Shown one piece after another: positions 1 to 5,455 of a DNA stretch of 8,011 nt. Source of the DNA: CAYTOJ01 sp964439415 (GTDB lineage: Bacteria; Pseudomonadota; Alphaproteobacteria; Rickettsiales; CAZAGG01). The notes under the pieces are model-generated. The model saw only the letters and a program-made list of their open reading frames with translations. It was not told the origin of the DNA and made no database searches. The DNA is taken from positions 1 to 8,011 of the forward strand of contig CAYTOJ010000087.1 of assembly GCA_964439415.1 (NCBI GenBank), in the 5' to 3' direction. Position numbers and translations under genes: made by a program. Position 1 is the stretch's first letter; each line of letters opens with the position of its first letter.

Positions 1-1
1 G

Positions 2-64
2 CCTAGTATGAAGGAAATATTGCATAAAATCAACGCTATTCTGTTAGAAATCATAAGCAACTAG
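2..64 (+). CDS. Possible 3' end of a plus-strand gene, cut by the window edge
   Basis: An open frame enters from the left edge and stops at TAG 62-64. The visible residues end in MKEILHKINAILLEIISN, which would form an amphipathic helix and looks like a normal protein C-terminus. If real, it converges on the minus-strand barrel gene and the two 3' ends overlap by about 20 bp. Only about 20 codons are visible, so the frame could be open by chance, and no family can be recognised. An ATG at 8-10 lies in frame but has no clear ribosome binding site before it. Confidence 0.3.
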   Translation, partial: PSMKEILHKINAILLEIISN

Positions 65-814
65 TAACTTGAAGGAGTTATCAGGCGCATGGTGTGAAAT
101 GCCATGCAGGTATCCCGCTGTTGCTTTTATATTATCGCTGACTTTAGCATAGAATATCGGCCCCATACGGTGGTCCTGGCGGGAGAAACTCTCCAGTTTA
201 TCCAAATCACCAGTATCGCCAAGGTAGTCCAGTGATACCTGAAACGTATCGCTCCATTTATAACGTATCCGGGAGCGGATATCACCGCTGATTCCGCCTG
301 AACTGCCGCTTCCAACCTCCATGCCGCCGCCCAGATTCAGCAGCACATTCCATTTCTCATAACTGTGGCTGAGGAGAAACCTCGCGCTTATCTCATCAGC
401 ATCGCCCCCGTCATGTTCCTTGCCGTATTCCAGCAATAGCCCAGTAGATAAAGGTGCGCCCTGGCTTTGTTTGGTGAACTGAAAAACACTCTCAAACTCA
501 GTGCCGGAATAATAAATTCCCTTGCCGGAACTGCGCTTCGCAACCGCCTCAATACCTATGCCAATATGATCCGTGGGGTTGTATTCCAGCTCCAGCGTGT
601 GCTTGCGGGAATGGTCGCGTTTTTTATCAGGGGCTAACTCCAGCCCTATTCCAGCTTCAATATTGGCTTCACCCTTTTCAATCTCCGGCGAATCCACTGA
701 ATAAATACCGGCATAAGCGGAGGTGGACGGTAGAAACCAGAAACCAGAAGCCAGAAGCCAGAAGCCAGAAAGATGGCTTAAATATTTTAATGGGGTGGCA
801 AACATAATAATCAT
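44..814 (-). CDS. Outer-membrane beta-barrel protein with repeat-encoded signal peptide
   Basis: Predicted secreted barrel of 256 aa. I see an N-terminal signal peptide: one Lys at about residue 10, then a hydrophobic core (residues 15-28, SGFWLLASGFWFLP), then a cleavage site after Ala-Tyr-Ala near residue 35. The mature part, about 220 aa, alternates polar and hydrophobic residues in short strands with Gly/Asp/Ser-rich turns. It ends LLVAYDF, and a terminal Phe is the usual signal for outer-membrane barrel assembly. There are no cysteines. Substrate and family are not recognisable; it could be a small porin-like or adhesin-like protein. The hydrophobic core is written by 7-bp tandem repeats, so copy-number change would shift the frame. 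The start is uncertain: GTG at 817, ATG at 814 and ATG at 805 are all in frame and none has a strong Shine-Dalgarno sequence. It lies downstream of the glutathione transferase gene on the same strand but probably has its own promoter at 852-881. Confidence 0.75.
   Translation of the reverse strand: MIIMFATPLKYLSHLSGFWLLASGFWFLPSTSAYAGIYSVDSPEIEKGEANIEAGIGLELAPDKKRDHSRKHTLELEYNPTDHIGIGIEAVAKRSSGKGIYYSGTEFESVFQFTKQSQGAPLSTGLLLEYGKEHDGGDADEISARFLLSHSYEKWNVLLNLGGGMEVGSGSSGGISGDIRSRIRYKWSDTFQVSLDYLGDTGDLDKLESFSRQDHRMGPIFYAKVSDNIKATAGYLHGISHHAPDNSFKLLVAYDF
737..771 (-). repeat. Heptanucleotide tandem repeat, five copies, in a signal peptide
   Basis: On the plus strand, five consecutive 7-bp units read CCAGAAA, CCAGAAG, CCAGAAG, CCAGAAG, CCAGAAA. 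A degenerate partial unit (TAGAAA) precedes them at 731-736. In the coding direction the unit is CTTCTGG or TTTCTGG. Three units make 21 bp, giving the period SGFWLLA / SGFWFLP in the signal-peptide core. Because 7 is not a multiple of 3, gain or loss of one unit shifts the frame. By hand, loss of one unit meets TAG about 28 codons beyond the repeat, and gain of one meets TGA about 17 codons beyond it. Confidence 0.9.
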
Positions 815-825
815 CACTAAAGAAT

Positions 826-845
826 GGGGCGGTGGTTACCGCCCC
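826..845 (-). promoter_or_regulatory. GC-rich hairpin: 5' leader stem-loop of the barrel gene or gst terminator
   Basis: A perfect 8-bp inverted repeat, GGGGCGGT / ACCGCCCC, with a 4-nt loop. It starts 15 bp beyond the gst stop codon and 11 bp before the barrel gene's first ATG. On the minus strand it is followed only by ATTCTTT, a poor U-tract, so intrinsic termination would be weak. The transcription start predicted from the promoter at 852-881 falls on G845, the first base of the hairpin. It may therefore be a 5'-terminal stem-loop of the barrel mRNA. The sequence alone does not decide between the two readings. Confidence 0.5.
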
Positions 846-851
846 AAAGTA

Positions 852-881
852 ATTATAACTTTATGCGGCTTTTTTATTCAA
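852..881 (-). promoter_or_regulatory. Sigma70-type promoter for the barrel gene, inside the gst 3' end
   Basis: On the minus strand, TTGAAT (881-876) is followed after 18 bp by a perfect TATAAT (857-852). Seven bases further, G845 is the expected transcription start and the first base of the hairpin at 826-845. The leader would be about 31 nt to the ATG at 814. The promoter overlaps the last codons of gst. The -10 element is consensus; the -35 matches 4 of 6 positions. Confidence 0.45.
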
Positions 882-1481
882 AAGCCCCTCAGCCTGCATT
901 GCGGCCTGCACTGCCGGGCGTTCACTGATCTTTTTCTGGTAGTCGATTAAAACTGTCCACGGGGAGAGATCAATACCAACATATTTATGCCAGCTGATGA
1001 CGGTAAAAGCATAGGCATCAGCCACTGTAAACTGCTCCCCCATCAGGTATGGTTTGCCCTTAAGCTGGTTGGATAGATAGTCATAAGCGGATTTGATTTT
1101 TCTGGTGTAAACATCAACCGCCGCCTGGCCGCATTCCGGATTAAACAGCGGGTAGTGCGCCTTGTGTAGTTCGGTTGCTATGTAGTTTAGCGTCTCCTGC
1201 AAACGCACCCGCTCAAAGGAGCCGTTTTTGGGAGCTAGCTCCATATCCGGTTTCAAATCAGCCAGATATTGAATGATAGCAGCGCCTTCGGTGAGTTGCT
1301 CCCCGTTATCCAGCACCAACAGGGGGACGGACGACTTAGCCGCAACCGTGTTATAATCCTTCCCGCTTTCTGTTTTTTTGGTTTTTAAGTCAACTTTTTC
1401 AGCTTCATATTTCATCCCCAGTTCATTGAGAATGATATGCGGGGAGAGTGAGCATGTTCCAGGTGAGTAATAGAGTTTCAT
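861..1481 (-). CDS. gstA: Beta-class glutathione S-transferase
   Basis: Cytosolic glutathione transferase, which conjugates or reduces electrophiles with glutathione; 206 aa, close to E. coli GstA (201 aa). The thioredoxin-like domain spans residues 1-80. It has Cys10 in the CSL motif typical of beta-class enzymes (mixed-disulfide catalysis), cis-Pro53 in SVPLLVL and the glutathione-binding pair Glu65-Gly66 (TEGAAI). The all-helical domain follows, with His106 in NYIATELHKAHY, matching the conserved histidine of the class, and the N-capping box TVADAY at 152-157. The ATG at 1481 is supported by a GAGGT ribosome binding site five bases upstream. It is divergent from nrdB across 165 bp. The physiological substrate cannot be read from sequence; a role in oxidative or xenobiotic stress is the family-based guess. 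Confidence 0.93.
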   Translation of the reverse strand: MKLYYSPGTCSLSPHIILNELGMKYEAEKVDLKTKKTESGKDYNTVAAKSSVPLLVLDNGEQLTEGAAIIQYLADLKPDMELAPKNGSFERVRLQETLNYIATELHKAHYPLFNPECGQAAVDVYTRKIKSAYDYLSNQLKGKPYLMGEQFTVADAYAFTVISWHKYVGIDLSPWTVLIDYQKKISERPAVQAAMQAEGLLNKKAA

Positions 1482-1613
1482 GATTTACCTCAATCTATGA
1501 GTTAATATAATTGAGTACATACATTAAATCGATCAGATCATCAATTCATAATCCGTTGAGGTGAGGGCAGATGCACATGCAAAAAATATTGTTATCGCCC
1601 TTTTGGGGAGAGC

Positions 1614-1622
1614 TGTTATAAG
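1614..1622 (+). promoter_or_regulatory. Candidate extended -10 promoter of nrdB
   Basis: TGTTATAAG matches the extended -10 pattern (TG, one base, TATAAx). It ends 24 bp before the nrdB ATG, giving a leader of roughly 18 nt that contains the GGGGG ribosome binding site at 1637-1642. No good -35 element is seen 16-18 bp upstream. The same TGTTATA string occurs at a similar distance before nrdA, which modestly strengthens both. Confidence 0.35.
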
Positions 1623-1646
1623 TGGGGAAATATTCATGGGGGTGTT

Positions 1647-2612
1647 ATGTCATTACTAGAACCAAGGGCAATTTATAAGCCGTTCCGATACCCATGGGCG
1701 TATGAGGCATGGCACAAGCAGCAGCAGATTCACTGGCTGCCGGAGGAAGTTCCCCTGGCCGATGATGTGCGGGACTGGAAGAAAAACATCACCGCTGAGG
1801 AAAAGCACCTGCTCACTCAGATATTCCGCTTTTTCACTCAGTCCGACATTGAAGTGAACAACTGCTACATGAAATATTACTCGCAAATTTTCATGCCCAC
1901 CGAAGTGCAGATGATGCTATCGGCTTTTTCCAACATGGAAACGGTGCACATAGCCGCTTATTCCCACCTGCTTGATACTATAGGGATGCCGGAGACTGAA
2001 TACTCAGCCTTCCTGAAATATAAGGAGATGAAAGATAAGTACGATTACATGCAGCAGTTCGGCACAAACACCAAAAACAAGGAGGATATAGCCACCACCC
2101 TGGCGGTATTCGGCGCGTTCACGGAAGGGCTGCAACTGTTCGCTTCTTTTGCTATACTGCTGAACTTCCCGCGCTGGGGGAAAATGAAAGGCATGGGGCA
2201 GATCGTCACCTGGTCCGTGCGGGATGAAACCCTGCATACAAATTCCATCGTCAGGCTTTTCCGCACATTTATTGATGAATTCCATGAGATATGGACGGAG
2301 GAATTAAAACGCCGCTTATACATGGCCTGCTCAACCATAGTGGATCATGAGGATGCGTTTGTTGATCTCGCCTTCGGCCTTGGGCCAATTCAGGGTCTCA
2401 GCGCTGATGAAGTGAAGGTATATATCAGATACATAGCTGATAGAAGGCTGGCGCAGCTTGGCCTGCACCCCATTTACCACATTGAGCGTAACCCGCTGCC
2501 GTGGCTGGATGAAATCCTCAACGGCGTGGAGCATACCAACTTCTTTGAAAACCGCGTTACCGAATACACCCGCGCCGCCACTCAAGGCACCTGGGATGAG
2601 GCTTTTGATTAG
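1647..2612 (+). CDS. nrdB: Class I ribonucleotide reductase, beta (radical-generating) subunit
   Basis: Small subunit of the aerobic RNR. It houses the dinuclear metal site and stable radical that start reduction of ribonucleotides to deoxyribonucleotides; 321 aa. All expected residues can be placed by alignment to E. coli NrdB. The metal ligands are Asp67 (FFTQSD), Glu98 and His101 (METVHIAAY), Glu160 (AFTEG), and Glu194 and His197 (VRDETLH). The radical Tyr is Tyr105. Trp30 in HWLPEEV corresponds to E. coli Trp48. Spacings D-E (31), E98-H101 (3) and E160-E194 (34) match. A tail tyrosine, Tyr307 (VTEYTRA), may serve as the interface radical-transfer residue. There is no N-terminal ATP-cone. 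ATG at 1647 follows a GGGGG ribosome binding site. It precedes nrdA, the reverse of E. coli order, with a 164-bp gap. Confidence 0.97.
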   Translation: MSLLEPRAIYKPFRYPWAYEAWHKQQQIHWLPEEVPLADDVRDWKKNITAEEKHLLTQIFRFFTQSDIEVNNCYMKYYSQIFMPTEVQMMLSAFSNMETVHIAAYSHLLDTIGMPETEYSAFLKYKEMKDKYDYMQQFGTNTKNKEDIATTLAVFGAFTEGLQLFASFAILLNFPRWGKMKGMGQIVTWSVRDETLHTNSIVRLFRTFIDEFHEIWTEELKRRLYMACSTIVDHEDAFVDLAFGLGPIQGLSADEVKVYIRYIADRRLAQLGLHPIYHIERNPLPWLDEILNGVEHTNFFENRVTEYTRAATQGTWDEAFD

Positions 2613-2666
2613 ATGAGTTGAGCAGTGATTAATTATCACAGCCAGATTATTGCGCATTGAGGTGAA

Positions 2667-2682
2667 ACACAAAATGTAGTAG
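2667..2682 (+). promoter_or_regulatory. Upstream, weaker NrdR box before nrdA
   Basis: ACACAAAATGTAGTAG matches the NrdR-box consensus (acaCwAtATaTwGtgt) at 12 of 16 positions, including the invariant C and G. Its centre lies 42 bp from that of the strong box at 2709-2724, about four helical turns, so both would sit on the same face of the DNA. That geometry is expected for cooperative NrdR binding. Alone the match would be unconvincing; the spacing gives it weight. Confidence 0.5.
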
Positions 2683-2708
2683 TTATTCTGATGATCAGCT
2701 TGGTTTTG

Positions 2709-2724
2709 GCACAATATATTGTGT
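2709..2724 (+). promoter_or_regulatory. NrdR box upstream of nrdA
   Basis: GCACAATATATTGTGT matches the NrdR consensus at 15 of 16 positions and is an almost perfect palindrome (ACAATATATTGT core, flanked by C/G). NrdR is the ATP/dATP-sensing repressor of RNR genes in most bacteria. The box overlaps the expected -35 region of the candidate nrdA promoter (-10 at 2740-2745), a position where bound protein would block RNA polymerase. The NrdR gene itself is not in the window. Confidence 0.85.
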
Positions 2725-2736
2725 CTTGAATTTTAG

Positions 2737-2745
2737 TGTTATATG
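2737..2745 (+). promoter_or_regulatory. Candidate extended -10 promoter of nrdA
   Basis: TGTTATATG fits the extended -10 pattern and lies 12 bp downstream of the strong NrdR box. The expected start near 2752 gives a leader of about 25 nt to the ATG at 2777. That favours this start over the in-frame TTG at 2726, which would lie upstream of the transcript. No strong -35 is visible. Confidence 0.4.
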
Positions 2746-2776
2746 GTGTTTTACTCAATCTAAGAGATGGTGGTTT

Positions 2777-4600
2777 ATGCAGGAAATGTTGGTGGACAGG
2801 GCTAGAGACTCTTACTTGAGCGATTTCGGCAAGGCGACATTGAACGACCGTTATCTGCTGCGCGGCGAGGGTTATCAGGATTTATTCATGCGCGTGGCGA
2901 CTTATTATGGGGATGATGCCGCCCACACCGGGCGCATGTATGATTATATCAGCAAGCTCTGGTTCATGCCTGCAACACCAATCTTAAGCAATGGCGGCAC
3001 TGACCGCGGGTTGCCGATATCCTGCTTTTTAAATGAGGCGACTGACAGTTTAAGCGGCATAGTTGACCTGTGGAATGAAAATGTCTGGCTGGCGGCAAGG
3101 GGCGGCGGCATAGGCAGTTACTGGGGTAATCTGCGCTCCATTGGTGAGAAAGTGAAGGATAACGGCAAAACTTCAGGCGTTGTGCCGTTCATCAAGGTGC
3201 AGGATTCTCTAACGCTGGCGATTTCTCAGGGCAGTCTGCGGCGCGGTAGTTCTGCGGTTTATCTGCATGTTGATCACCCGGAGATTGAGGAGTTTATTGA
3301 TCTGCGCCGCCCCACCGGGGGGGATCCCAACCGCAAGGCGCTTAATATCCATCATGGTGTGGCCGTAACCGATGCATTCATGGAAGCGGTGGAGCGGGAT
3401 GAAAAATGGTTCCTGCGAAGCCCCAAGGATAAAGCTGTGGTTGGCGAAGTGAGTGCGCGGGCTTTGTGGGCAAAACTGCTGACGGCGCGTATAGAAACCG
3501 GCGAGCCGTACCTGTTGTATATTGACACCGTAAACCGCAACATCCCGGAGCATCATAAGGAGCTTGGCCTGCTGGTGAAAACTTCCAATTTGTGCAGCGA
3601 GATTACCCTGGCGACTGGAACGGATCATTTAGGCAAGGAGCGCACGGCGGTGTGCTGCCTGTCATCGCTCAATCTGGAATATTACGATGCCTGGAAAAAC
3701 GATGATGGCTTTATTGTGGACTGCATGAGATTCCTCGATAACGTTCTCACCGATTTTATCAATAAGGCTCCGACCAGTATGGAGCGCGCTAAATATTCAG
3801 CGCTGAGGGAGCGTAGCGTAGGCCTGGGCGTTATGGGCTTTCATTCATACCTTCAGGGAAAAAATATTCCGTTTGAGTCAGTCATGGCGAAGGTATGGAA
3901 CAAGAAAATTTTCATGCACATCAAGCAGCAGGCTGATGCTGCATCTGTCAAATTGGCAGGGGAAAGGGGAGCTTGCCCTGATGCGCTGGACGTGGGAGTT
4001 AATGAGCGTTTCAGCAATAAAATAGCTATCGCGCCTACGGCTTCAATTTCAATTATTGCCGGAAATTCTTCGCCGGGGATTGAACCATATGCGGCAAATG
4101 TATTCGTGCAGAAAACTTTGAGTGGTTCTTTTACAGTAAGGAACAAACATTTAACGATTCTTTTAGAAAATCGTGGCATGAATAATGAGGACGTTTGGTC
4201 TACAATTGCGACCATGGAAGGATCAGTTCAGCATCTCGACTTTTTAGACGAGCATGAAAAGCTGGTTTTTAAAACCGCGCAGGAGATAGACCAGAGATGG
4301 GTTATTGAACATGCGGCGGATCGGCAGCCATTTATCTGCCAGGCGCAATCTATAAACCTGTTCCTTCCGGGGAATGTCCACAAGAAGGAATTACACAGGC
4401 TGCATTTTGATGCCTGGAAGAAGGGATTAAAAAGTCTCTACTACTGCCGTTCAACTTCGATCCAGCGAGCCGATAAGGTTTCGCACAAGATTGACGGTGC
4501 ATTGCAGATGGAGATGTCGCTGATTGCCAGAAAAAGCAATCAGGCGGCGAACGATGAGTCGGCATTACCGGTTTATGATGAATGCCTGGCTTGTCAGTAA
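2777..4600 (+). CDS. nrdA: Class I ribonucleotide reductase, alpha (catalytic) subunit, no ATP-cone
   Basis: Catalytic subunit of aerobic RNR, partner of the adjacent NrdB; 607 aa from the ATG at 2777. Key residues, numbered from this start: redox pair Cys83 (LPISCF) with Cys293 (AVCCLSSLNL), and active-site Asn271, Cys273 and Glu275 (SNLCSE). The radical-transfer pair is Tyr555-Tyr556 (SLYYCRS), and the C-terminal shuttle cysteines are 603 and 606 in YDECLACQ, which ends the protein. The sequence starts directly in the ten-helix barrel region (DRARDSYLSDFGKATL), so the roughly 90-residue N-terminal ATP-cone that gives dATP feedback in E. coli NrdA (761 aa) is absent. The overall sequence resembles Caulobacter/Rickettsia-type NrdA. 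ATG 2777 is preferred over TTG 2726: homology begins here, AAGAG lies upstream, and the TTG sits inside the promoter. Expression is probably controlled by NrdR through the two boxes upstream. Confidence 0.96.
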   Translation: MQEMLVDRARDSYLSDFGKATLNDRYLLRGEGYQDLFMRVATYYGDDAAHTGRMYDYISKLWFMPATPILSNGGTDRGLPISCFLNEATDSLSGIVDLWNENVWLAARGGGIGSYWGNLRSIGEKVKDNGKTSGVVPFIKVQDSLTLAISQGSLRRGSSAVYLHVDHPEIEEFIDLRRPTGGDPNRKALNIHHGVAVTDAFMEAVERDEKWFLRSPKDKAVVGEVSARALWAKLLTARIETGEPYLLYIDTVNRNIPEHHKELGLLVKTSNLCSEITLATGTDHLGKERTAVCCLSSLNLEYYDAWKNDDGFIVDCMRFLDNVLTDFINKAPTSMERAKYSALRERSVGLGVMGFHSYLQGKNIPFESVMAKVWNKKIFMHIKQQADAASVKLAGERGACPDALDVGVNERFSNKIAIAPTASISIIAGNSSPGIEPYAANVFVQKTLSGSFTVRNKHLTILLENRGMNNEDVWSTIATMEGSVQHLDFLDEHEKLVFKTAQEIDQRWVIEHAADRQPFICQAQSINLFLPGNVHKKELHRLHFDAWKKGLKSLYYCRSTSIQRADKVSHKIDGALQMEMSLIARKSNQAANDESALPVYDECLACQ

Positions 4601-4696
4601 AGGAATGCTCTGGCTTATGCCGGGACATCCGCTTGTTTAAGGCATAACAATAACGCCTGAAGAAGCGGCGCTTAACAACAAAAAAGGAAACAAACG

Positions 4697-5176
4697 ATGT
4701 TAACAAAAAAAGCGACTGCGGCGAAAAAGCCAGCAGCCAAAAAAGCGGCTCCTGCTAAGAAGCCAGCCGCGAAGAAAGCCGCTGCTCCTGCGAAAAAGGC
4801 AGTAGCTGCCAAGAAGCCAGTTGCAAAGGCTGCTCCAGCGAAGAAAGCCGCTGCTCCTGCGAAAAAGGCAGTAGCTGCCAAGAAGCCAGTTGCAAAGGCT
4901 GCTCCAGCGAAAAAAGCCGCTGCCCCTGCTAAAAAGGCAGTAGCTGCTAAGAAGCCGGTTGCTAAGAAGGCTGCTCCTGCGAAAAAGGCCGCTGCTCCTA
5001 AGAAAGCCGCTGCAAAGCCAGTTGTAAAAGCAGCCGCAAAGCCGGCAGCTAAAAAAGCCGCGCCTGCAAAGAAAGCTGTTGCCCCTAAGAAAGTGGCGGT
5101 AAAGGCAGTGGATGTAAAACCAATTGCAGCAATTGAAACATCCAAAGCTCCATCGATCTTCGATCGCAAGTGGTAG
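4697..5176 (+). CDS. Histone H1-like, Lys/Ala/Pro-rich DNA-binding protein
   Basis: A 159-aa, extremely basic, low-complexity protein made almost wholly of Lys, Ala, Pro and Val in PAKKAA / AAKKPVAK blocks, like the tails of histone H1, AlgP and chlamydial or Bordetella H1-like proteins. Such proteins bind DNA without sequence specificity and compact the nucleoid. That function is inferred from composition. Only the last 25 or so residues differ: they contain the few acidic residues, one Arg and the end IFDRKW, possibly a small docking segment. There is no globular domain, signal peptide or cysteine. ATG at 4697 follows AAGGA with 8-base spacing. It lies 96 bp after nrdA and ends in its own terminator, so it may be separately transcribed. 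The middle consists of 69-bp tandem repeats. Minus-strand open frames across it are mirror artefacts of the GC-biased codons. Confidence 0.85.
   Translation: MLTKKATAAKKPAAKKAAPAKKPAAKKAAAPAKKAVAAKKPVAKAAPAKKAAAPAKKAVAAKKPVAKAAPAKKAAAPAKKAVAAKKPVAKKAAPAKKAAAPKKAAAKPVVKAAAKPAAKKAAPAKKAVAPKKVAVKAVDVKPIAAIETSKAPSIFDRKW
4784..4993 (+). repeat. 69-bp in-frame tandem repeat, two near-identical copies plus a diverged third
   Basis: Units at 4784-4852 and 4853-4921 appear identical except for one base (AAG versus AAA near each unit's end). Each encodes 23 residues starting APAKKAVAAKKPVAK. A third unit, 4922-4993, is diverged by synonymous changes and one extra Lys codon (24 residues). Near-identity at the DNA level, including synonymous sites, suggests a recent duplication. 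The period is a multiple of 3, so changes alter protein length without breaking the frame. Confidence 0.9.
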
Positions 5177-5185
5177 TTTCAGGTT

Positions 5186-5203
5186 AGTTTAAAGCTTTAA
5201 ACT
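5186..5203. repeat. Perfect 18-bp palindrome after the histone-like gene
   Basis: AGTTTAAAGCTTTAAACT is a perfect palindrome without a loop, starting 9 bp after the stop codon of the histone-like gene and 2 bp before the terminator stem. It could be a dimeric regulator site or an accessory hairpin in the 3' end of the transcript. No function can be assigned. Confidence 0.6.
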
Positions 5204-5205
5204 AG

Positions 5206-5231
5206 AAGGGGGCATTACTAGCCCCCTTTTT
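5206..5231 (+). terminator. Intrinsic terminator of the histone-like gene
   Basis: An 8-bp stem, AAGGGGGC / GCCCCCTT, with a 7-nt loop (ATTACTA), ending in five consecutive T (5227-5231). It lies 29 bp after the stop codon of the histone-like gene. This is a classic Rho-independent terminator in the plus direction. Confidence 0.9.
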
Positions 5232-5288
5232 CATAATATTTTTATGCCCGCAAATGGGGTGCGTTGAGTACTGGCTTTTTTGGCATGG

Positions 5289-5331
5289 TATACCTATCGC
5301 ACTTCAAGAGTGCGATAGGTATATTTTTTTT
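5289..5331 (+). terminator. Strong second terminator hairpin without an assigned gene
   Basis: A perfect 15-bp stem: TATACCTATCGCACT at 5289-5303 and AGTGCGATAGGTATA at 5309-5323, with a 5-nt loop. The right arm is followed directly by eight T (5324-5331). In the plus direction this is a near-ideal intrinsic terminator, yet the histone-like gene already has one 58 bp upstream. On the minus strand it lies 104 bp beyond the methyltransferase stop but has no U-tract in that direction. It may back up the first terminator, serve both convergent genes, or end an unannotated small RNA. Confidence 0.8.
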
Positions 5332-5411
5332 GTTTGCTGATAAGTGATGAGCAGCAACACATTAAGCTTTGGAAGCATCATATCACTCTACAGGAACTGT
5401 CAGATCCCTAC

Positions 5412-5455
5412 AAAGGCAGACTTGATTTATCAGTTTAGTTTAACCTTCTGCCTTT
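5412..5455 (-). other. Inverted repeat across the methyltransferase stop codon
   Basis: AAAGGCAGA (5412-5420) and TCTGCCTTT (5447-5455) form a perfect 9-bp stem with a 26-nt loop spanning the methyltransferase stop (5435-5437). On the minus strand there are only the three T of the stem, so termination is doubtful. On the plus strand the right arm runs into TTTTT. It may be a weak bidirectional terminator or a coincidence. Confidence 0.3.

Noticed and set aside
723..950. Plus-strand open frame over the heptamer repeat and gst 3' end
   Set aside because: It is antisense to two well-supported coding regions, its apparent content (QKPEARSQKPE) is just the repeat, and no start signal supports it.
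1579..1594. NrdR-like site before nrdB
   Set aside because: GCAAAAAATATTGTTA matches the consensus at only 11 of 16 positions, lacks the invariant C, and has no partner at a whole-turn distance. In such AT-rich DNA this is close to chance.
2625..2639. Hairpin GTGAT / ATCAC after nrdB
   Set aside because: The stem is only 5 bp, AT-rich, with no T-tract, so it is not a credible terminator.
2726..2776. TTG start giving nrdA 17 extra N-terminal residues
   Set aside because: The extra residues (NFSVIWCFTQSKRWWF) do not resemble NrdA. The TTG overlaps the promoter region just after the NrdR box, and ATG 2777 starts where family similarity begins.
4615..4647. Inverted repeat TTATGCC / GGCATAA after nrdA as terminator
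   Set aside because: The stem is only 7 bp with a 19-nt loop, and no T-run follows. nrdA may read into the histone-like gene or end by another route.
4784..4993. Direct repeats considered as a CRISPR array
   Set aside because: The repeats are contiguous, in frame, and encode a low-complexity protein. There are no unique spacers.
4672..5169. Long minus-strand open frame rich in Ala, Phe and Gly opposite the histone-like gene
   Set aside because: It is the mirror of the Lys/Ala/Pro repeats: AAG/AAA and GCx codons read as Phe, Leu and Ala/Gly on the other strand. It has no start context of its own, and the plus-strand gene has a good ribosome binding site and terminator.
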